NCBI GenBank assembly: GCA_947034895.1
Contig: OX344762.1
Location: forward strand, 71,480,981-71,544,980
Reading direction: 5' to 3'
Origin: Rhytidiadelphus loreus
Taxonomy: Eukaryota; Streptophyta; Bryopsida; Hypnales; Hylocomiaceae
Length of the DNA: 64,000 bases
Shown: positions 1-10,635 of the stretch, piece after piece
Position numbering within the stretch: position 1 is the first letter of the stretch
Layout: every line of letters begins with the position of its first letter
The notes under the pieces: generated by a model
The model's input: the letters and a program-made list of their open reading frames with translations, nothing else
Databases searched by the model: none
What the model was told of the DNA's origin: nothing
Translations under genes and position numbers: made by a program

Positions 1-726
1 TTTTTTCAACTCCTCCTTGAAGCCACAACCAATGAAGGAGATGTAGTGCTAGATTGCACTGCAGCTACAGGTGCAAATTGAATATTCTAACCATGGATTT
101 GATTTGAAATTTGTAAATGCATCATTCACCTTATTTATTTAGTGTTATTCAATCTGGACAGGTGCATCTATTACCGCTTGTCGTGGTACAGGGCGTCACA
201 TTGTGGCATTAGAGGAGGATGGGGACATTTTTAAAGCCATCCTTGACCCCATGAAGAAGTCTATACCGGTTGTAGCGCCAACACAACCACTAGTGGCAGT
301 TCAGGAATCTGAAGATCCGGACGGTATGCCCATTGTAGCTCGCAAGTTCGCCCGGAAGACACCATTGAGTAAGTAAGTTTGCAACTTTTCTGTATTTTCT
401 TTCTTCCATGTCATGTTTGATGTTTTCCGATCTAAGATTATTTCACTTCTATTTGCAGTCTTCAACGATTGACATCAGTAGGTGGATTGATGAAGACACG
501 AAGACCTCTCTTGAGTCCAGAGAAGCCTTTTCATCTTCCTGTCTATGCCGAGCAGATGGCATCGGCATTTGCAGAGTTTGGTTGCTCTAAACCAAAACGC
601 CGTAAAGATACGTATGCTTTGAATGTTTTGGATTTTATAGATGGTAGTGCATGTGAGGGTAGAGAGACTTCAGAGGAGTCATCATCTACGACTGACGCTT
701 CTGCGACAGCATCCACTGCCACTTAG
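1..726 (+). CDS. DNA N4/N6-methylase-like protein, C-terminal part (5' end outside window)
   Basis: Three exons join in one frame: 1-70, 162-372 and 459-726, ending in TAG. The first two encode LLLEATTNEGDVVLDCTAAT followed by GASITACRGTGRHIVALEED. This matches the SAM-binding motif I and the following strand of the DNA methylase N-4/N-6 family (usual form: hydrophobic-LDPFAGTGTT, then GR-x-hydrophobic-GIE). In this class the catalytic (D/N/S)PP(Y/W) motif lies N-terminal, so it would sit left of the window and cannot be checked. The motif is altered (LDCTAATG for LDPFxGxG), so activity is uncertain. The last exon is a basic then Ser/Thr-rich tail with no recognised domain. Donor gtgcaa is weak and gtaagt is good; acceptors are gacag and ttgcag. 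Such domains occur in plant cellular methylases and in mobile-element cargo; I cannot tell which this is. Confidence 0.62.
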
Positions 727-2321
727 ACTTTTGAGATTCACATCTCTTGAGTTGAACTATTATATGTGGATTTTTATTATGATTGGATTAGTGTGTTTTA
801 TGACTATATCTTAGATGCTTGTTATTTTCATTTGAATTTTTTACACCTACATGACTATTGACAATAATCACAACTTATTCTCTCCTAAAACATCATCCAC
901 ATACATTTGCAAGTTACTCAAATTCCATTATAATGACTCTATATTTGCTGAAATTTAAATATTCTAATTCCACGGTCATAGGTACCAAACTTGTTTTTTC
1001 TTTGCAAAAAATTCCCAGCTCACAGGCTCACGCTCACAAGCTCACATGCTAGCAACCCTGCCATCCTAAGCTAACTCTAAGGTGGACCACCCCATCACTA
1101 TTTGCTTTCCAATTCCACCACCTATTGTTTGACTCCAATTTTGTTCACTGTGCCATCCAAATTTGTCTCAAAAACATCCTAAACCATTTAAGATTTTGAC
1201 AAAATTTGACAAGACTCTGGCTTAAAATGTCAATATAGGCTAACGTGTCCGTCCTTGATTGGTGGATACATAAGTGCTAATGATTTCATAGAAGGGTGGT
1301 TATGGGTTGTTGTGATAGGGTATTTATGACTGTAGTCTATAGGTCGTTTTGTAATTTCAGGCTGATTACTTCAAAAATTCACAAAAATTACAATTTTCAT
1401 TGGAAAATTATAATTTCACTTGGGGTTTAATTCATAAAAACAAGCGTACACCTGTGAAAAATATGTTCCCCTCTTAGAATCAACCCCAAGATATTCAAAT
1501 TACAAATGAGGGTGGTGAGAGGCAGTTCTACCTTATTTATTTAGTAGTCCTTAGTCAATGGGCTAATTCTTCTATTCCAATGAATTTATTTCCTAAATGC
1601 GTAAGCCTTTTCAAGTGTGTTTTGACTATGAAAAAAGAGCATGGGCTTATAGTTATCCCCATTGAAGCAAATTGATTTTTTTTTCAAAATCTAATCTTAT
1701 GGATGTTCAAAGAGCTTGCTTATTAGTATGCACACCGATTTTGAGTACAAAATTGCATAAGAGTTGTGAGATTATAACAAGAGAAATGTATGTTTTCTAT
1801 TTTTAGTATGTTGTTCCTTCCCACAATGTTTCAGAAATTTGCACAAAAAAGTTTCTTGGGATTGGAGGTGACATGAACAACTAAAAATTGTGTTAGCACA
1901 TTAAAATGCCCTTTCAAAAAACTTAATATCACTTGAAAAGTTATTAAACTCATTACACAATCCACCTTGCAATTATTGAGATGCAATTTTTTTTATAAGT
2001 ATAATTCACACATAACTCCAAATCAACACTTGCTTGTTTAAATTTTCAATGGTGAAAATCATGAAAACACTTTACTCTTTCGATTGGGACCATTTTCAAA
2101 GCAAATGGATAAGTGGAAGTTTTTAGATCTCAAATCAAGTGAAATTGCTCAAAGTTGAAAAATGAAGTAAAATTAGTAAGCTTTACTCTTCCACTAACGG
2201 ACACAAATGGTTTTGGAGAGCTCTCAACAATCAAATATGTACTTTTTTCAGTGAAAAATGAAAGTTTTGAATAGTTAACCCTAAAAACTGCCCAAAAAAA
2301 ATTTAAAATGGGCAAACGAAT
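727..2321. other. AT-rich intergenic stretch without gene
   Basis: No coding signal on either strand beyond short chance frames. It contains one copy of the dispersed motif GCTCACATGCTAGC at 1040-1053, preceded by short CTCACA/GCTCAC direct repeats. The same motif recurs at 34086-34099 and forms both ends of the inverted-repeat element at 34628-34854. Confidence 0.6.
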
Positions 2322-2325
2322 TTAA

Positions 2326-2595
2326 CTGCCTACTTCAAAATGAGCCTGAAATTTCAGATCGACCATAGGGTGGCTCCACCCATTTCCAACCAGGACCCAA
2401 TTCCAACCAAATGAAAAGCCCTCATTGATTGTAGAAAACAAATCTGTGACTATAGTACATGCCTTAACTTGCATGATTGTAAAGTTAAGGCATGTACAAC
2501 AGTCACACATTTGTATTCTGAAATCTATTTAGGCTTTTCATTTGGTTGGAATTGGGTCCTGGTTGGAATTGGGTACAGTTACAATATATAGGCAG
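2326..2595. mobile_element. TTAA-flanked foldback element (MITE)
   Basis: The ends CTGCCTA and TAGGCAG are each flanked outside by TTAA (2322-2325 and 2596-2599). Inside, 2386-2420 and 2532-2566 are a perfect 35-bp inverted repeat, and 2441-2470 pairs imperfectly with about 2482-2514, so almost the whole element can fold into one long hairpin. No protein is encoded. The TTAA flanks suggest mobilisation by a piggyBac-type transposase, but the ends lack the CCC start seen in the neighbouring TTAA elements, so that is inference. Confidence 0.7.
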
Positions 2596-2619
2596 TTAAG
2601 GGTTAATCATCCGTTCCCT

Positions 2620-2698
2620 TAGCCCTGTGGCACTTCACTCAAGGCAGGTGGTGTCCCATCCTGGAAAACAACAGGTCAGGTCAAGTAAGCTTAACTTA
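2620..2698 (-). pseudogene. 5S rRNA-like fragment (3' part), left copy
   Basis: Read on the minus strand this stretch has a GTTAAGC block, a 27-nt spacer, GGATGGG and a following ACC/CTGCC region. These are in the order and near the spacing of the internal and 3' parts of plant 5S rRNA (GTTAAGC, 23 nt, GGATGGGTGACC). The match is in blocks and the 5' half is missing, so this is a diverged fragment. A TTAA MITE is inserted immediately next to it. A Cassandra-type LTR, which carries 5S-like sequence, is an alternative source. Confidence 0.35.
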
Positions 2699-2699
2699 A

Positions 2700-3097
2700 C
2701 CCCTTTAGGATGTTAGCAAGTGTACACTTTTGTATACTACATCGTTAAATACAGTCTGACTCACATTAAAGTCTGAAATTTGAAAATGTGATATTGCACA
2801 AGTTTCCATCAGTAGATTAATAATTTTATCCAAAATTTTGCACTTTTGTCTCACATCCCAAGACTTGAATTGAATTTCAGCAATTAATGAGAAGAATCAC
2901 ATGTTGAAAAAAAGGAGAGAAGCAATGAGCCATCCACTTACATTTACCCACCTCAAACCATACAACAAAACACATTAAAGCTCACTACACATTTAATGGA
3001 AAGCGAAAACATTGGAAAGAGGACCCAATTAAGGCAAGGCATACTATATTGTATAAAAATTCGTAGGCCAATTTGGATTGCTAACATCCTAAAGGGG
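2700..3097. mobile_element. TTAA-flanked MITE with perfect 20-bp inverted ends
   Basis: Left end CCCCTTTAGGATGTTAGCAA is matched exactly by its reverse complement at the right end. TTAA lies directly outside both ends (2696-2699 and 3098-3101). TTAA duplication plus ends starting CCC is the piggyBac superfamily signature. There is no coding capacity, so this is a non-autonomous element. Perfect ends suggest fairly recent activity. The ends differ from those of the 5.2-kb piggyBac element next door after the first CCCCT, so that element is not clearly its driver. Confidence 0.85.
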
Positions 3098-3104
3098 TTA
3101 ATTG

Positions 3105-3165
3105 AAGTTAAGCTTAACACACTCCAGACTTCCGAGAGGTCCCATCCGATCTCATTAGGAAATTC
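3105..3165 (-). pseudogene. 5S rRNA-like fragment, right copy
   Basis: On the minus strand it reads GGATGGGACCTCTCGGAAGT followed by a CTGGAGTGTG block. This resembles the 3' portion of plant 5S rRNA (GGATGGGTGACCTCCTGGGAAGTCC). It lies on the other side of the TTAA MITE from the left copy and in the same orientation. The two are either parts of one rearranged repeat split by the MITE or two copies, as in a tandem array or paired LTRs. The match is by eye and partial. Confidence 0.33.
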
Positions 3166-4439
3166 AGTTCAGTTGTTCTGCAGTACAATCACAATGACAA
3201 CTTAACTTAAGTTTAGTGCACTGGTCAGTGAAATCAGCCAGAATGATGGATTTCACGACGGTACGGCTACTAAGGTAGTGTGCTCATAAACCACCCCTCT
3301 TCTTCAAATCGTCCTGTAGAATGGATGCAAGGTGATCCTTGAATGGACCTCTTTGCTCTGTTAACCCCTCAACGCCCCAACCTGGATGGCGTGTGGCAGA
3401 TGCTATCAGGGACCTTTGTATTCCGGTACATCTCTCGGGAAACGTAGAAACTTATTTGACATTTCACCGTTGATTTTCACGCCCAGCATAGTCATGCATC
3501 CGTTCAGAGAAATTTTGGTTGATTTCACCGGCACGATTGTGAGATTATAACAAACAAACACGTCAACATCACGGTGTTCAGGAGACATTTTTCTTGCATT
3601 GTGGTGCTTTCGGGACACATGACAATCGCCACAAAATCGGAAACTTTGTAAAACTTTGGGAGCTGCGTGCTCAGGTAGACTCCAATGCATACAAAAAATT
3701 TCAGATCACTCCGCAAAAGAACCAATGCGTGCAACACAAAAAACTATGAGGTATGTATGGTCGACAAGCAAGAGCCACCGGCTGGTGGCGGTTTAGGCTG
3801 AACTATACACCGGCTAGTGGCTGTATTTTGGGAAGTCCCAACAACCGGACTTCACTGTCCCAAGACAAATGAATACAAGCACAACGGGATTGTTCTCTGA
3901 ATGACCAATTGCAACTGTCAAGACACCTTCACGCCGACTGAGGTGTCGATTGAACTCCACCAATTCCAAATGCTACTCTCATCAAGGATGGATGCACAAG
4001 TGTTGTGATCAACAAGGGATCAACAAGGACTCTGATCGGAGACAGATCGACAAATTCAAATTTCAAAACTTTAAATTTCACAAATATTGTCTTACAAGGG
4101 TTCAATAACTTCCACGGTTATTGAACATTCATATGCTTCCCTATCTTCAGTCTACCCATGCAAAAACTCAAAGGTGATCAAAATGTGCATGGGGACAATT
4201 CAATGCCAAAAACTGCGAGGTGCCACTACTGCTACAGAACAGGGAACTTTGGCAATCACACGACGCCATATTTGGAGGCATCCTTCATATGATTAGCGTG
4301 GGCTGAGAGAAGGGCAACGAGCAGAGTGGATGGCAGTCCCGTAATGGCGTCGACGTGGTCTTGGAGTTGAACAACTGGCACTCCCTGGAGATCGATCGCA
4401 TTGGGTCTTCGTCAACCAAACTGTGGACCACAGAAAGAG

Positions 4440-6443
4440 TTAGAATCCAGCAAGTCGCATGGCCCACTTTCGGGACTTATGCACAAGTCTAAAGCAAGGC
4501 TCGTCACTCATGAATACATCTCCGCACTCTCTACAAATCCTACGCTGCTTGGCTTTGCAGACGACGCATTGCCTTGGCCACCGTGCCTTGGATCGAACAC
4601 TGCTATGAGTCACTGTTGCATTTCGATGAGTTCTTGTGCAAGTACGAGGTAGTGGCCACAGAGGTTCAATCAACGCCATTGCCACAGTGTAATGAAATGC
4701 CTTCCGTCCCAATGCATATTTCCAGCGAGCTTCCCTGTCCTTGCAGTATAGAATCCACGAATTCTGGAGAGAAGAGTCGAGCACAAAAAACCAAAGCTTG
4801 TGCCACCACTTCCTTGTCCAAAATTGCATAGTATAGTCTCTACGCATTTGGTCTATCAAATCGACGCCTCTCATGTATTTCTGGTATTCTTCTTGCTGAG
4901 GTGTTGTCGGGACAGGTTGCCGGCTGCTATTCATCCACCTCTACGCGCTGACTCCATCTCGAATTGGATCTTGGGACGTGCTAAAGAACATGACAGGTTT
5001 GGCGTCATACCAGGTGGTGGCAGCCATGCGTTGCATGGCATGCATTTGCCAGAACAGTGTCCCTCTAGCATATTCCCCCCGCTTGAATCCCAATAAAATG
5101 GAAGGAATTCCTATTCGACCACCATTGACCGTTCCAGTGGCCCAGATTCCCCTTTCGAGAAGTTGATCAAAAAGCTCAGGTGACATAAAAAAGTTATCAA
5201 CAACTACGCAATGTCCTTTATGTGACAAACCTTGGACAAGCTAGTTTACTACCCGAGTACCTTGGCCGTGATCTGTTGTTCCAGAGCTACCCAAGTAAAC
5301 CTGCAAGTTATAAATGTAGCGACTAGGATTGGAGACAAGGCACCAGACTTTGAGGCCATATCGAGTGGGTTTAGCTTTGATATATTGACGAATAGGACTA
5401 AAGTGCCCTCTGTAAGCTATCATAATTTCATCTACTGTGACAAACTTTTCAGGGTTCCACAATTCTCTGGACCGTGCCACAAAGCATTCTATGACCCACC
5501 TAACTTTACCAATTTGATCATACCCCAACTATTGCTTATCAGTTTGAAGTGTCGTATTATCCACACAATGCATGCATCGTAAAATGCTTTCGAACCTATC
5601 ACGAGTCATGACATTTGAAATGACTTTACAGTGCCAAAAGGCTTCCTTTTTCCAATAGTCTCGAATGGTTGGGGTGACCTTCAAGCCCATCAGTATCACT
5701 ACACCAAGCCAGGCTCGAAATTCTATTGGGGTAATGTCGGTCCACTTTGGGCCACCATTCAAATGCTGGGATTCATATTCAGTGACTTCTTGGTGAGCAT
5801 ATCGGTTTGTCTCAAGAACCATGCGTTCAACAGTAGGTTCATCCCAAAAAAAATAAAAAAAATATCGCTCGGACTGTTGGCAGCGAGGGCATCGCGAGGT
5901 TGGACCGGGTGGAGGTCCGACAAATTATTCCCTATCCCCGAGCAAAGTCGATGCATGCTGACCCCAGAAAGCATCGCTATATCGTTCTCGAACACTACCT
6001 ACTGAAACTACATTGGGTCCTTCATTCTCAGCAAACTCGAGATAATGATCAGTGTCTAATTCATCAACACTTGACAATCTAGTCGATTTATCATCAAAAA
6101 GCTCCCAGTCAGAGTTCTCGTCATCAGAAAGAGTACCTGTAAAATCTCGATATTCAGCCAACCACTCTGGGTCTTCAGAGTCGTCAGTCCATCCATTGAA
6201 GCGGTCCAAAGGCGTTCTGCTGTCTCCCGTGTTTCTTGTGTAGGGTCTATCCGCACATGGCATGTGTAAGGACTCAACCGGGTACTCCACGGAACCACTC
6301 ATTGGAGAGATGGAGTCTTGTGATATATGCTGTTCTGGGCACATGGCGATACTACCATCATGAGGCATGCTAAGTCCTCTCTCTAGTAGAGTACTCGGTC
6401 TAGGCCTTGTATATGGCAGGGGCCTCTCTGCTCTCCAGTCCAT
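4440..6443 (-). pseudogene. piggyBac transposase (DDE_Tnp_1_7 type), interrupted by in-frame stops
   Basis: One frame of 668 codons shows the whole family layout. First comes an acidic N-terminal region, then the typical start FWDEPTVERMVLETNRYA, then the three catalytic aspartates in their contexts: TVDEIMIAYRGH (near 5437), VVVDNFFMSPELFDQLL (near 5200) and YMRGVDLIDQMRRDY (near 4860). Last is a cysteine-rich C-terminal finger CVVC...CREC...CFRLVH (near 4540). The transposase would excise and insert the element at TTAA sites in the nucleus. The frame holds four stops: TAA at 5925-5927 and TAG at 5529-5531, 5241-5243 and 4941-4943. No frameshift is needed to join the blocks and all catalytic aspartates remain. 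Whether the first block (5925-6443) is part of the same protein or is spliced is unclear. I read it as a recently inactivated gene. Confidence 0.88.
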
Positions 6444-6446
6444 GGA

Positions 6447-7544
6447 TTAACAATCAACAACCGCCACTTTTCTCCATCCAATGCTTCCACCAAATTCCAC
6501 GCCATACCACTGAACACCGTCCTCCCACCACCCTTGTTGCACATCTCCAAGGAAGGTAGAAAGATCACCCCATTGGTTGGGATCGAAGCCTAACACTGGC
6601 AGTGGTACCCAAACATGGTCAGGGAGCATGACTCCATTCGGGCCATTGGCTTCACCGACCACATAGGGAATGAGTGAATTTGGTGGCACATCCCGTAGTG
6701 GATTTGGCTCAGGAATGGTACATGTTGGTGTAGCCAAATGAGAAAGCGGCGAGTTCTTAGTGTCGGCAAGATTCACAGTGTCATGAACCCAATCTTGTAC
6801 CCTCGCTGCATTGGTGAAGGCAGTGCCGAGATTACATGCTACTGAGGCTCCAAGGCGTGGACGTTGGGAATGGCGGGCCCTGGAAGCGCTCTCAAGCGTT
6901 CTTCGAGGTAGATCTTCAGATCGTCGCATCTGTATTACAGGTGATGCAGAGGGAAGAACGGTGTGCCTAGACCGTAGCTTTGGAGGTGTGCAGTGGTTAG
7001 GAATGATGGGGGGCGCTATCCAATGCAGTGGAACTGCAGCATTAGCAACATCACGCCCGCGCCCTCGTCCACACCCTCGCCCTCGGCCTCTCCCCCTTGC
7101 ATTTGTTGTAGGTTGTATTTGACTTTCACGAAGTTGTTGTGCCCCTTGTTCATGAATGTAGCCTCGGTGGTCCCCATCTCCCATGACTCTCCCTCGACCC
7201 CTCCACGAGAAGCCCTCAAGTGATGTCCCCTGCTGAGCCGTTGTGATTTGGCCTGCTTGTGATGTCGTCAATTGATCCCCCAGGTAGCTCAGCAGTTGCG
7301 ATTGGGAGGCTGCGCCTGTAGGGATGAGGTCGACAACTCCGTTGCGTGCATACATTGCTCCCGGCTGAATTTGATGTAGCCCCTCCTGTTGAGTGGTGGC
7401 CCTGGAAGCTTGGAGCCCCCTTGTGATTCTTCCTCGCTCTACCCCTGGTCGTTGCCTCAAACGGGCACTTGCCTGCAATCTGGCCGTTGCCTTCATCTGA
7501 CTCATCTTGACTTTGTGGCCACTACTTTTCTCGTAGGAAAGCAT
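6447..7544 (-). CDS. Gly/Arg-rich piggyBac-encoded protein of unknown function
   Basis: An open frame of 365 codons lies in the same frame as the transposase downstream, separated by TAA (6447-6449) and one codon before the next ATG. It has a basic Gln/Arg-rich N-terminal third, a GRGRGRGCGRGRGRD tract near residues 150-165, a Ser/Arg-rich middle and a tryptophan-rich end (WGDLSTFLGDVQQGWW, then GVEFGGSIGW). The Gly/Arg tract suggests nucleic-acid binding by analogy with RGG proteins; nothing more can be said. It may be the N-terminal part of a longer transposase, or a separate protein. The start codon is uncertain: several Met codons lie in the first 30 residues. Confidence 0.5.
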   Translation of the reverse strand: MLSYEKSSGHKVKMSQMKATARLQASARLRQRPGVERGRITRGLQASRATTQQEGLHQIQPGAMYARNGVVDLIPTGAASQSQLLSYLGDQLTTSQAGQITTAQQGTSLEGFSWRGRGRVMGDGDHRGYIHEQGAQQLRESQIQPTTNARGRGRGRGCGRGRGRDVANAAVPLHWIAPPIIPNHCTPPKLRSRHTVLPSASPVIQMRRSEDLPRRTLESASRARHSQRPRLGASVACNLGTAFTNAARVQDWVHDTVNLADTKNSPLSHLATPTCTIPEPNPLRDVPPNSLIPYVVGEANGPNGVMLPDHVWVPLPVLGFDPNQWGDLSTFLGDVQQGWWEDGVQWYGVEFGGSIGWRKVAVVDC

Positions 7545-7566
7545 CTACAGCAGGTGGAATACCACC

Positions 7567-8250
7567 CTATTGGCCCTCAGAAATCCGATCTGTCCACCCT
7601 ATGAAGTGGCCAATGTGTCTCCGGCAAAGGTAACGCCAATTCTTCGTCCCGGGATGCTGCGGCCAGTAGTGCTTCTCGGAAGGACTTTGCAAAGCTAACA
7701 AGAAAGACTCGTCTAAGCAATTCACCACACTTTGGGCGGCGTTCTCTCCAACTCCTTTCTGCAAAGCCCACGAATATAATGTGTCTTGAATTGCCCGCAC
7801 TTCCTCAATCGTCGCTCGGCCTTTATTCAAAGCTGTCGTCATGGCCTCTTGGCTCCTCTAATGTACTCGAGAGCACTGCCTTCTACTTAGAATACAATAG
7901 CAGCATGGAGTGGCGAGCGCACAATCTCCAGAAAAGTACTCACTCAACCAAATTTGTGTGCCCACTATGAACATTGCTTGTTGATGATGATTTCGCCCCA
8001 CTGTAGCACCTCGAGCTCTCATTGTTACATCCTCTAAGAGCTGTGCAAATCCCAATTGTCCTATTGTAAAGTGCAATTTCACCATCTGTACAGCCCTCCC
8101 CACCTCTCCACTCCCACCACGATTTGCCATCGACAACAGAAAATGAGTGAACTCTAGGGCGCCCTCTCTTTCGCGTACAATGACAGCAACCTGGTGCCTT
8201 GGATTCTTTTGCAACGAGCAGTCCCAAGCTCCCTCGAATCCTATGTGCAT
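7567..8250 (-). pseudogene. Unrecognised piggyBac-encoded protein, probably with one small intron
   Basis: Two blocks in one frame (8250-7858 and 7842-7567) are split by a TAG. The second reads MTTALNKGRATIEEVRAIQD and continues helix-rich to IGHFIGW. A strong donor, gtgagt, near 7948 and an acceptor ending ccaag near 7853 would remove the TAG and join the blocks in frame, so an intron of about 100 bp is more likely than a nonsense mutation. The gene is upstream of, and co-oriented with, the other two coding blocks. I recognise no domain. It could be a second transposition protein, an N-terminal portion of the transposase, or captured cargo. Confidence 0.4.
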
Positions 8251-8561
8251 ATGAGGTCAACAGGGTTCATCGGATTCGGGAGACCCAACGGCCACCCAAC
8301 GGCCAAACACCGGCTATGGACGGTGAAAATCCGTAGATCTAGTCCAAGTTGCCAAGTCCTGGAATACCACCTTTCAATCCAGCGCACTTCCAAAAATTCA
8401 CAGGTCATAAATTGTTTCAGCAATTACTCGTTTTAGAAGAGGAGGGAACTCCTGACAAGTTTCATTTAAATTTTTTTGAATTCCCGGTCATCTGCCAAAA
8501 CGCCAGTGTTTGCAAAACTGGTCGGGGCGCTTTTAGTGTTGCTGGGGCGTTGAGGGGTTAA

Positions 8562-9643
8562 TGAATTCAAGAAAAATTGTTTTTTTTATTGTAAGAGCCA
8601 ATCATTGGCTGTGATTTCTGCACATTTCTTTATAAGTCACAAGGGGACAGATTTTGGGACACCTATGGTCACAAATAGGTGCCTATGAGCTGGATCTTTG
8701 AAAATTTATGAGTAATTCAAAAATGCTTGGAAAAATATGAAACTACTTGTGTTGGATTCCACATCTATTTTTCTTTCTATGAAAAATGATCTAAAAATCA
8801 TTTTGTCCCTGGAAACCTATGAAAAAGGCAAATCAGCTCTTCAAGTGACGGTTTATGAGCACACTACCTTATTGAAACTTAAACAACGAGTTGGTCACCG
8901 TGGAAATCAATTGTTTTGGAACCGTGTGAATTGTTGGCTTAAACACAAAAATTTGAAGGATGAATAGTTGTACTTCTGTCCCACATGGAGAGATTCTTTG
9001 TCATTCATCGGTTGGAAAATGTCCTCTATGTTGTTTATGGATTAATAGAACTTAACCCATGCAAATTTAGACTTGGGGATTTGCACTCCACATATGCCTA
9101 GGCCCCAAACAAATTACTATGTGTTGGGTCCATGAATAAAGGTGGGGAACTTCCATTCCAAAGAGACATCAAGTAAGGTAGAAACACCCAACTGAAGCAT
9201 CCCAGTTCCCATTCATGTATTGTACAATAGATTTTCCTTGAAGCATCTTCAGATTTTTGTTAAAGAGTCCCTGTCAAGTGACATTAAATTGTCTCTTTAT
9301 TTTAACAGTGATTTGTTGGCTATTGATTTTGTCAAATTTTAGTTTTAGGTTCACCATATGAGAGTTACAATGGTCTATGGAGTTGTCACTTTGAAAATTT
9401 ATAGAAAATATATGCCATATCCAAAAAATCTATTTTTATTTTATTTTTGAAATTCATGATTTTCAATTTTTAGTACTACAAAAATATTGTTTTTATGAAA
9501 AGGTACCTTCAACTATGCTGAATTACTCATTTTGATGGTTTAGGGTGTTTTCACCGTAATAAGGTAATGGACAATGAGAGATAGAGTAGAAACACATAAA
9601 ATTGTCCATGTATCCATTCATACCACAATAGATTTCCCTTGAA
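8562..9643. other. AT-rich intergenic stretch, carries one copy of a local duplication
   Basis: No gene is visible. About 9206-9302 resembles the sequence around the CACTA-type insertion further right: both contain a stretch like CATTCATG...CAATAGATTT-CCTTGAA followed by GTCCCT...GTGACATTAA or its like. This stretch is therefore one half of a diverged duplication whose other half is 9607-9643 plus 10636-10690. Confidence 0.5.
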
Positions 9644-10635
9644 CACTATAAGAAAAATGCATTTTTGGTTATGTTAGCCACAGAACGGCACATGTTTTTT
9701 GAGACATCCTACGTTTTCAAGTTAACGTATGTAGTCGTTCAAATTTTTTTTGACGTTTATACGGACATGGCACTGTAAACATCAGAACGCCAAATGTCAA
9801 ATGAGACTTGTACATCTTTGAAGATGTCCCAAAAAACATCACTTACAACAAGTTTGTCCACGTTAGCATTAATTACATTTTGTACTTGTAAAACTTAGTG
9901 CGGTCAACAATAAAGTACTAACCACTGGTAAAAAATGCAATTCGGGCAGAAGGCAAAGATGTCAAGTGAGACGTGTACGTCTTTGAAAACGTTTGCAAGA
10001 ACATTCCAAAAAACACAATTCATTGTACATCCCCTTTTTTAGTTATCCCATATCATTTGTCTCTCTATGGGCAGAGAAAGAATATAAGTAAAACCTCAAA
10101 ATCCTTCATTTTCACTATATTTTGATGAAGAAATTCCTTCATTTTACCATCAAAAATTTACTTGAAGGTAAATGGTAAGTTTTTTTCAATTTGTGTTGAA
10201 TTTGACAAAAAGAAAATAATTTTTTAATTTTTTAATTTATCTTGCTTTATAAATAGGATATGTACTAATTGATGTTTCAAAAAACGTCTAATTTGACGTC
10301 TCAGAAAACACAAATAAAATTTTCAAATGATACAAAAATGACCTGACTGGATGGATGAAAAATTTCACACGTGGCATTGCCCGCCAAAAATAGGTGACGC
10401 GTCGCTGATGTGTCCTCCACGTGGCTTGTTTTTTGAAGTTGAAAAACACATGTTCTTCTTGATGTTGACAAAAAACATGCCAAAATTGGACACGTTTTAA
10501 CATGTCTGTTACACATTTTTTGTACGTCAGTTATAATGGATTTTAGGTGACACCTACGTTGACGTGGACTTTGTTACAAAAAACATCGGGCCACGTTTTT
10601 TCTAATGTCCAAAAAAACTTTGTTTTCTTATAGTG
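9644..10635. mobile_element. Non-autonomous CACTA-type element, 992 bp
   Basis: The ends CACTATAAGAAAA and TTTTCTTATAGTG are inverted copies, and GAA lies directly outside each (9641-9643 and 10636-10638). That is the 3-bp target duplication typical of CACTA/En-Spm elements. Inside are repeated ACGT-containing motifs (for example GTACGTCTTTGAAAACGT-like stretches near 9810 and 9975), reminiscent of sub-terminal repeats. No transposase is encoded. It sits inside the second copy of a local duplication whose uninterrupted counterpart lies near 9240. Confidence 0.82.

Larger units (their letters stand above)
3365..8557 (-). mobile_element. Complete-length piggyBac-type transposon, 5.2 kb
   Basis: The element begins CCCCTCAACGCCCCA and ends with the exact reverse complement TGGGGCGTTGAGGGG. 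TTAA lies directly outside both ends (3361-3364 and 8558-8561), as expected for piggyBac insertion. On the minus strand, reading inward from the right end, are an unrecognised helical-looking protein (about 7567-8250), a Gly/Arg-rich protein (6447-7544) and the transposase (4440-6443). The length is about twice that of minimal piggyBac elements, because of the two upstream coding blocks and about 1 kb of non-coding sequence at the left end. The transposase frame is interrupted, so this copy is probably dead, although its ends are intact and could still be moved in trans. Confidence 0.92.
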
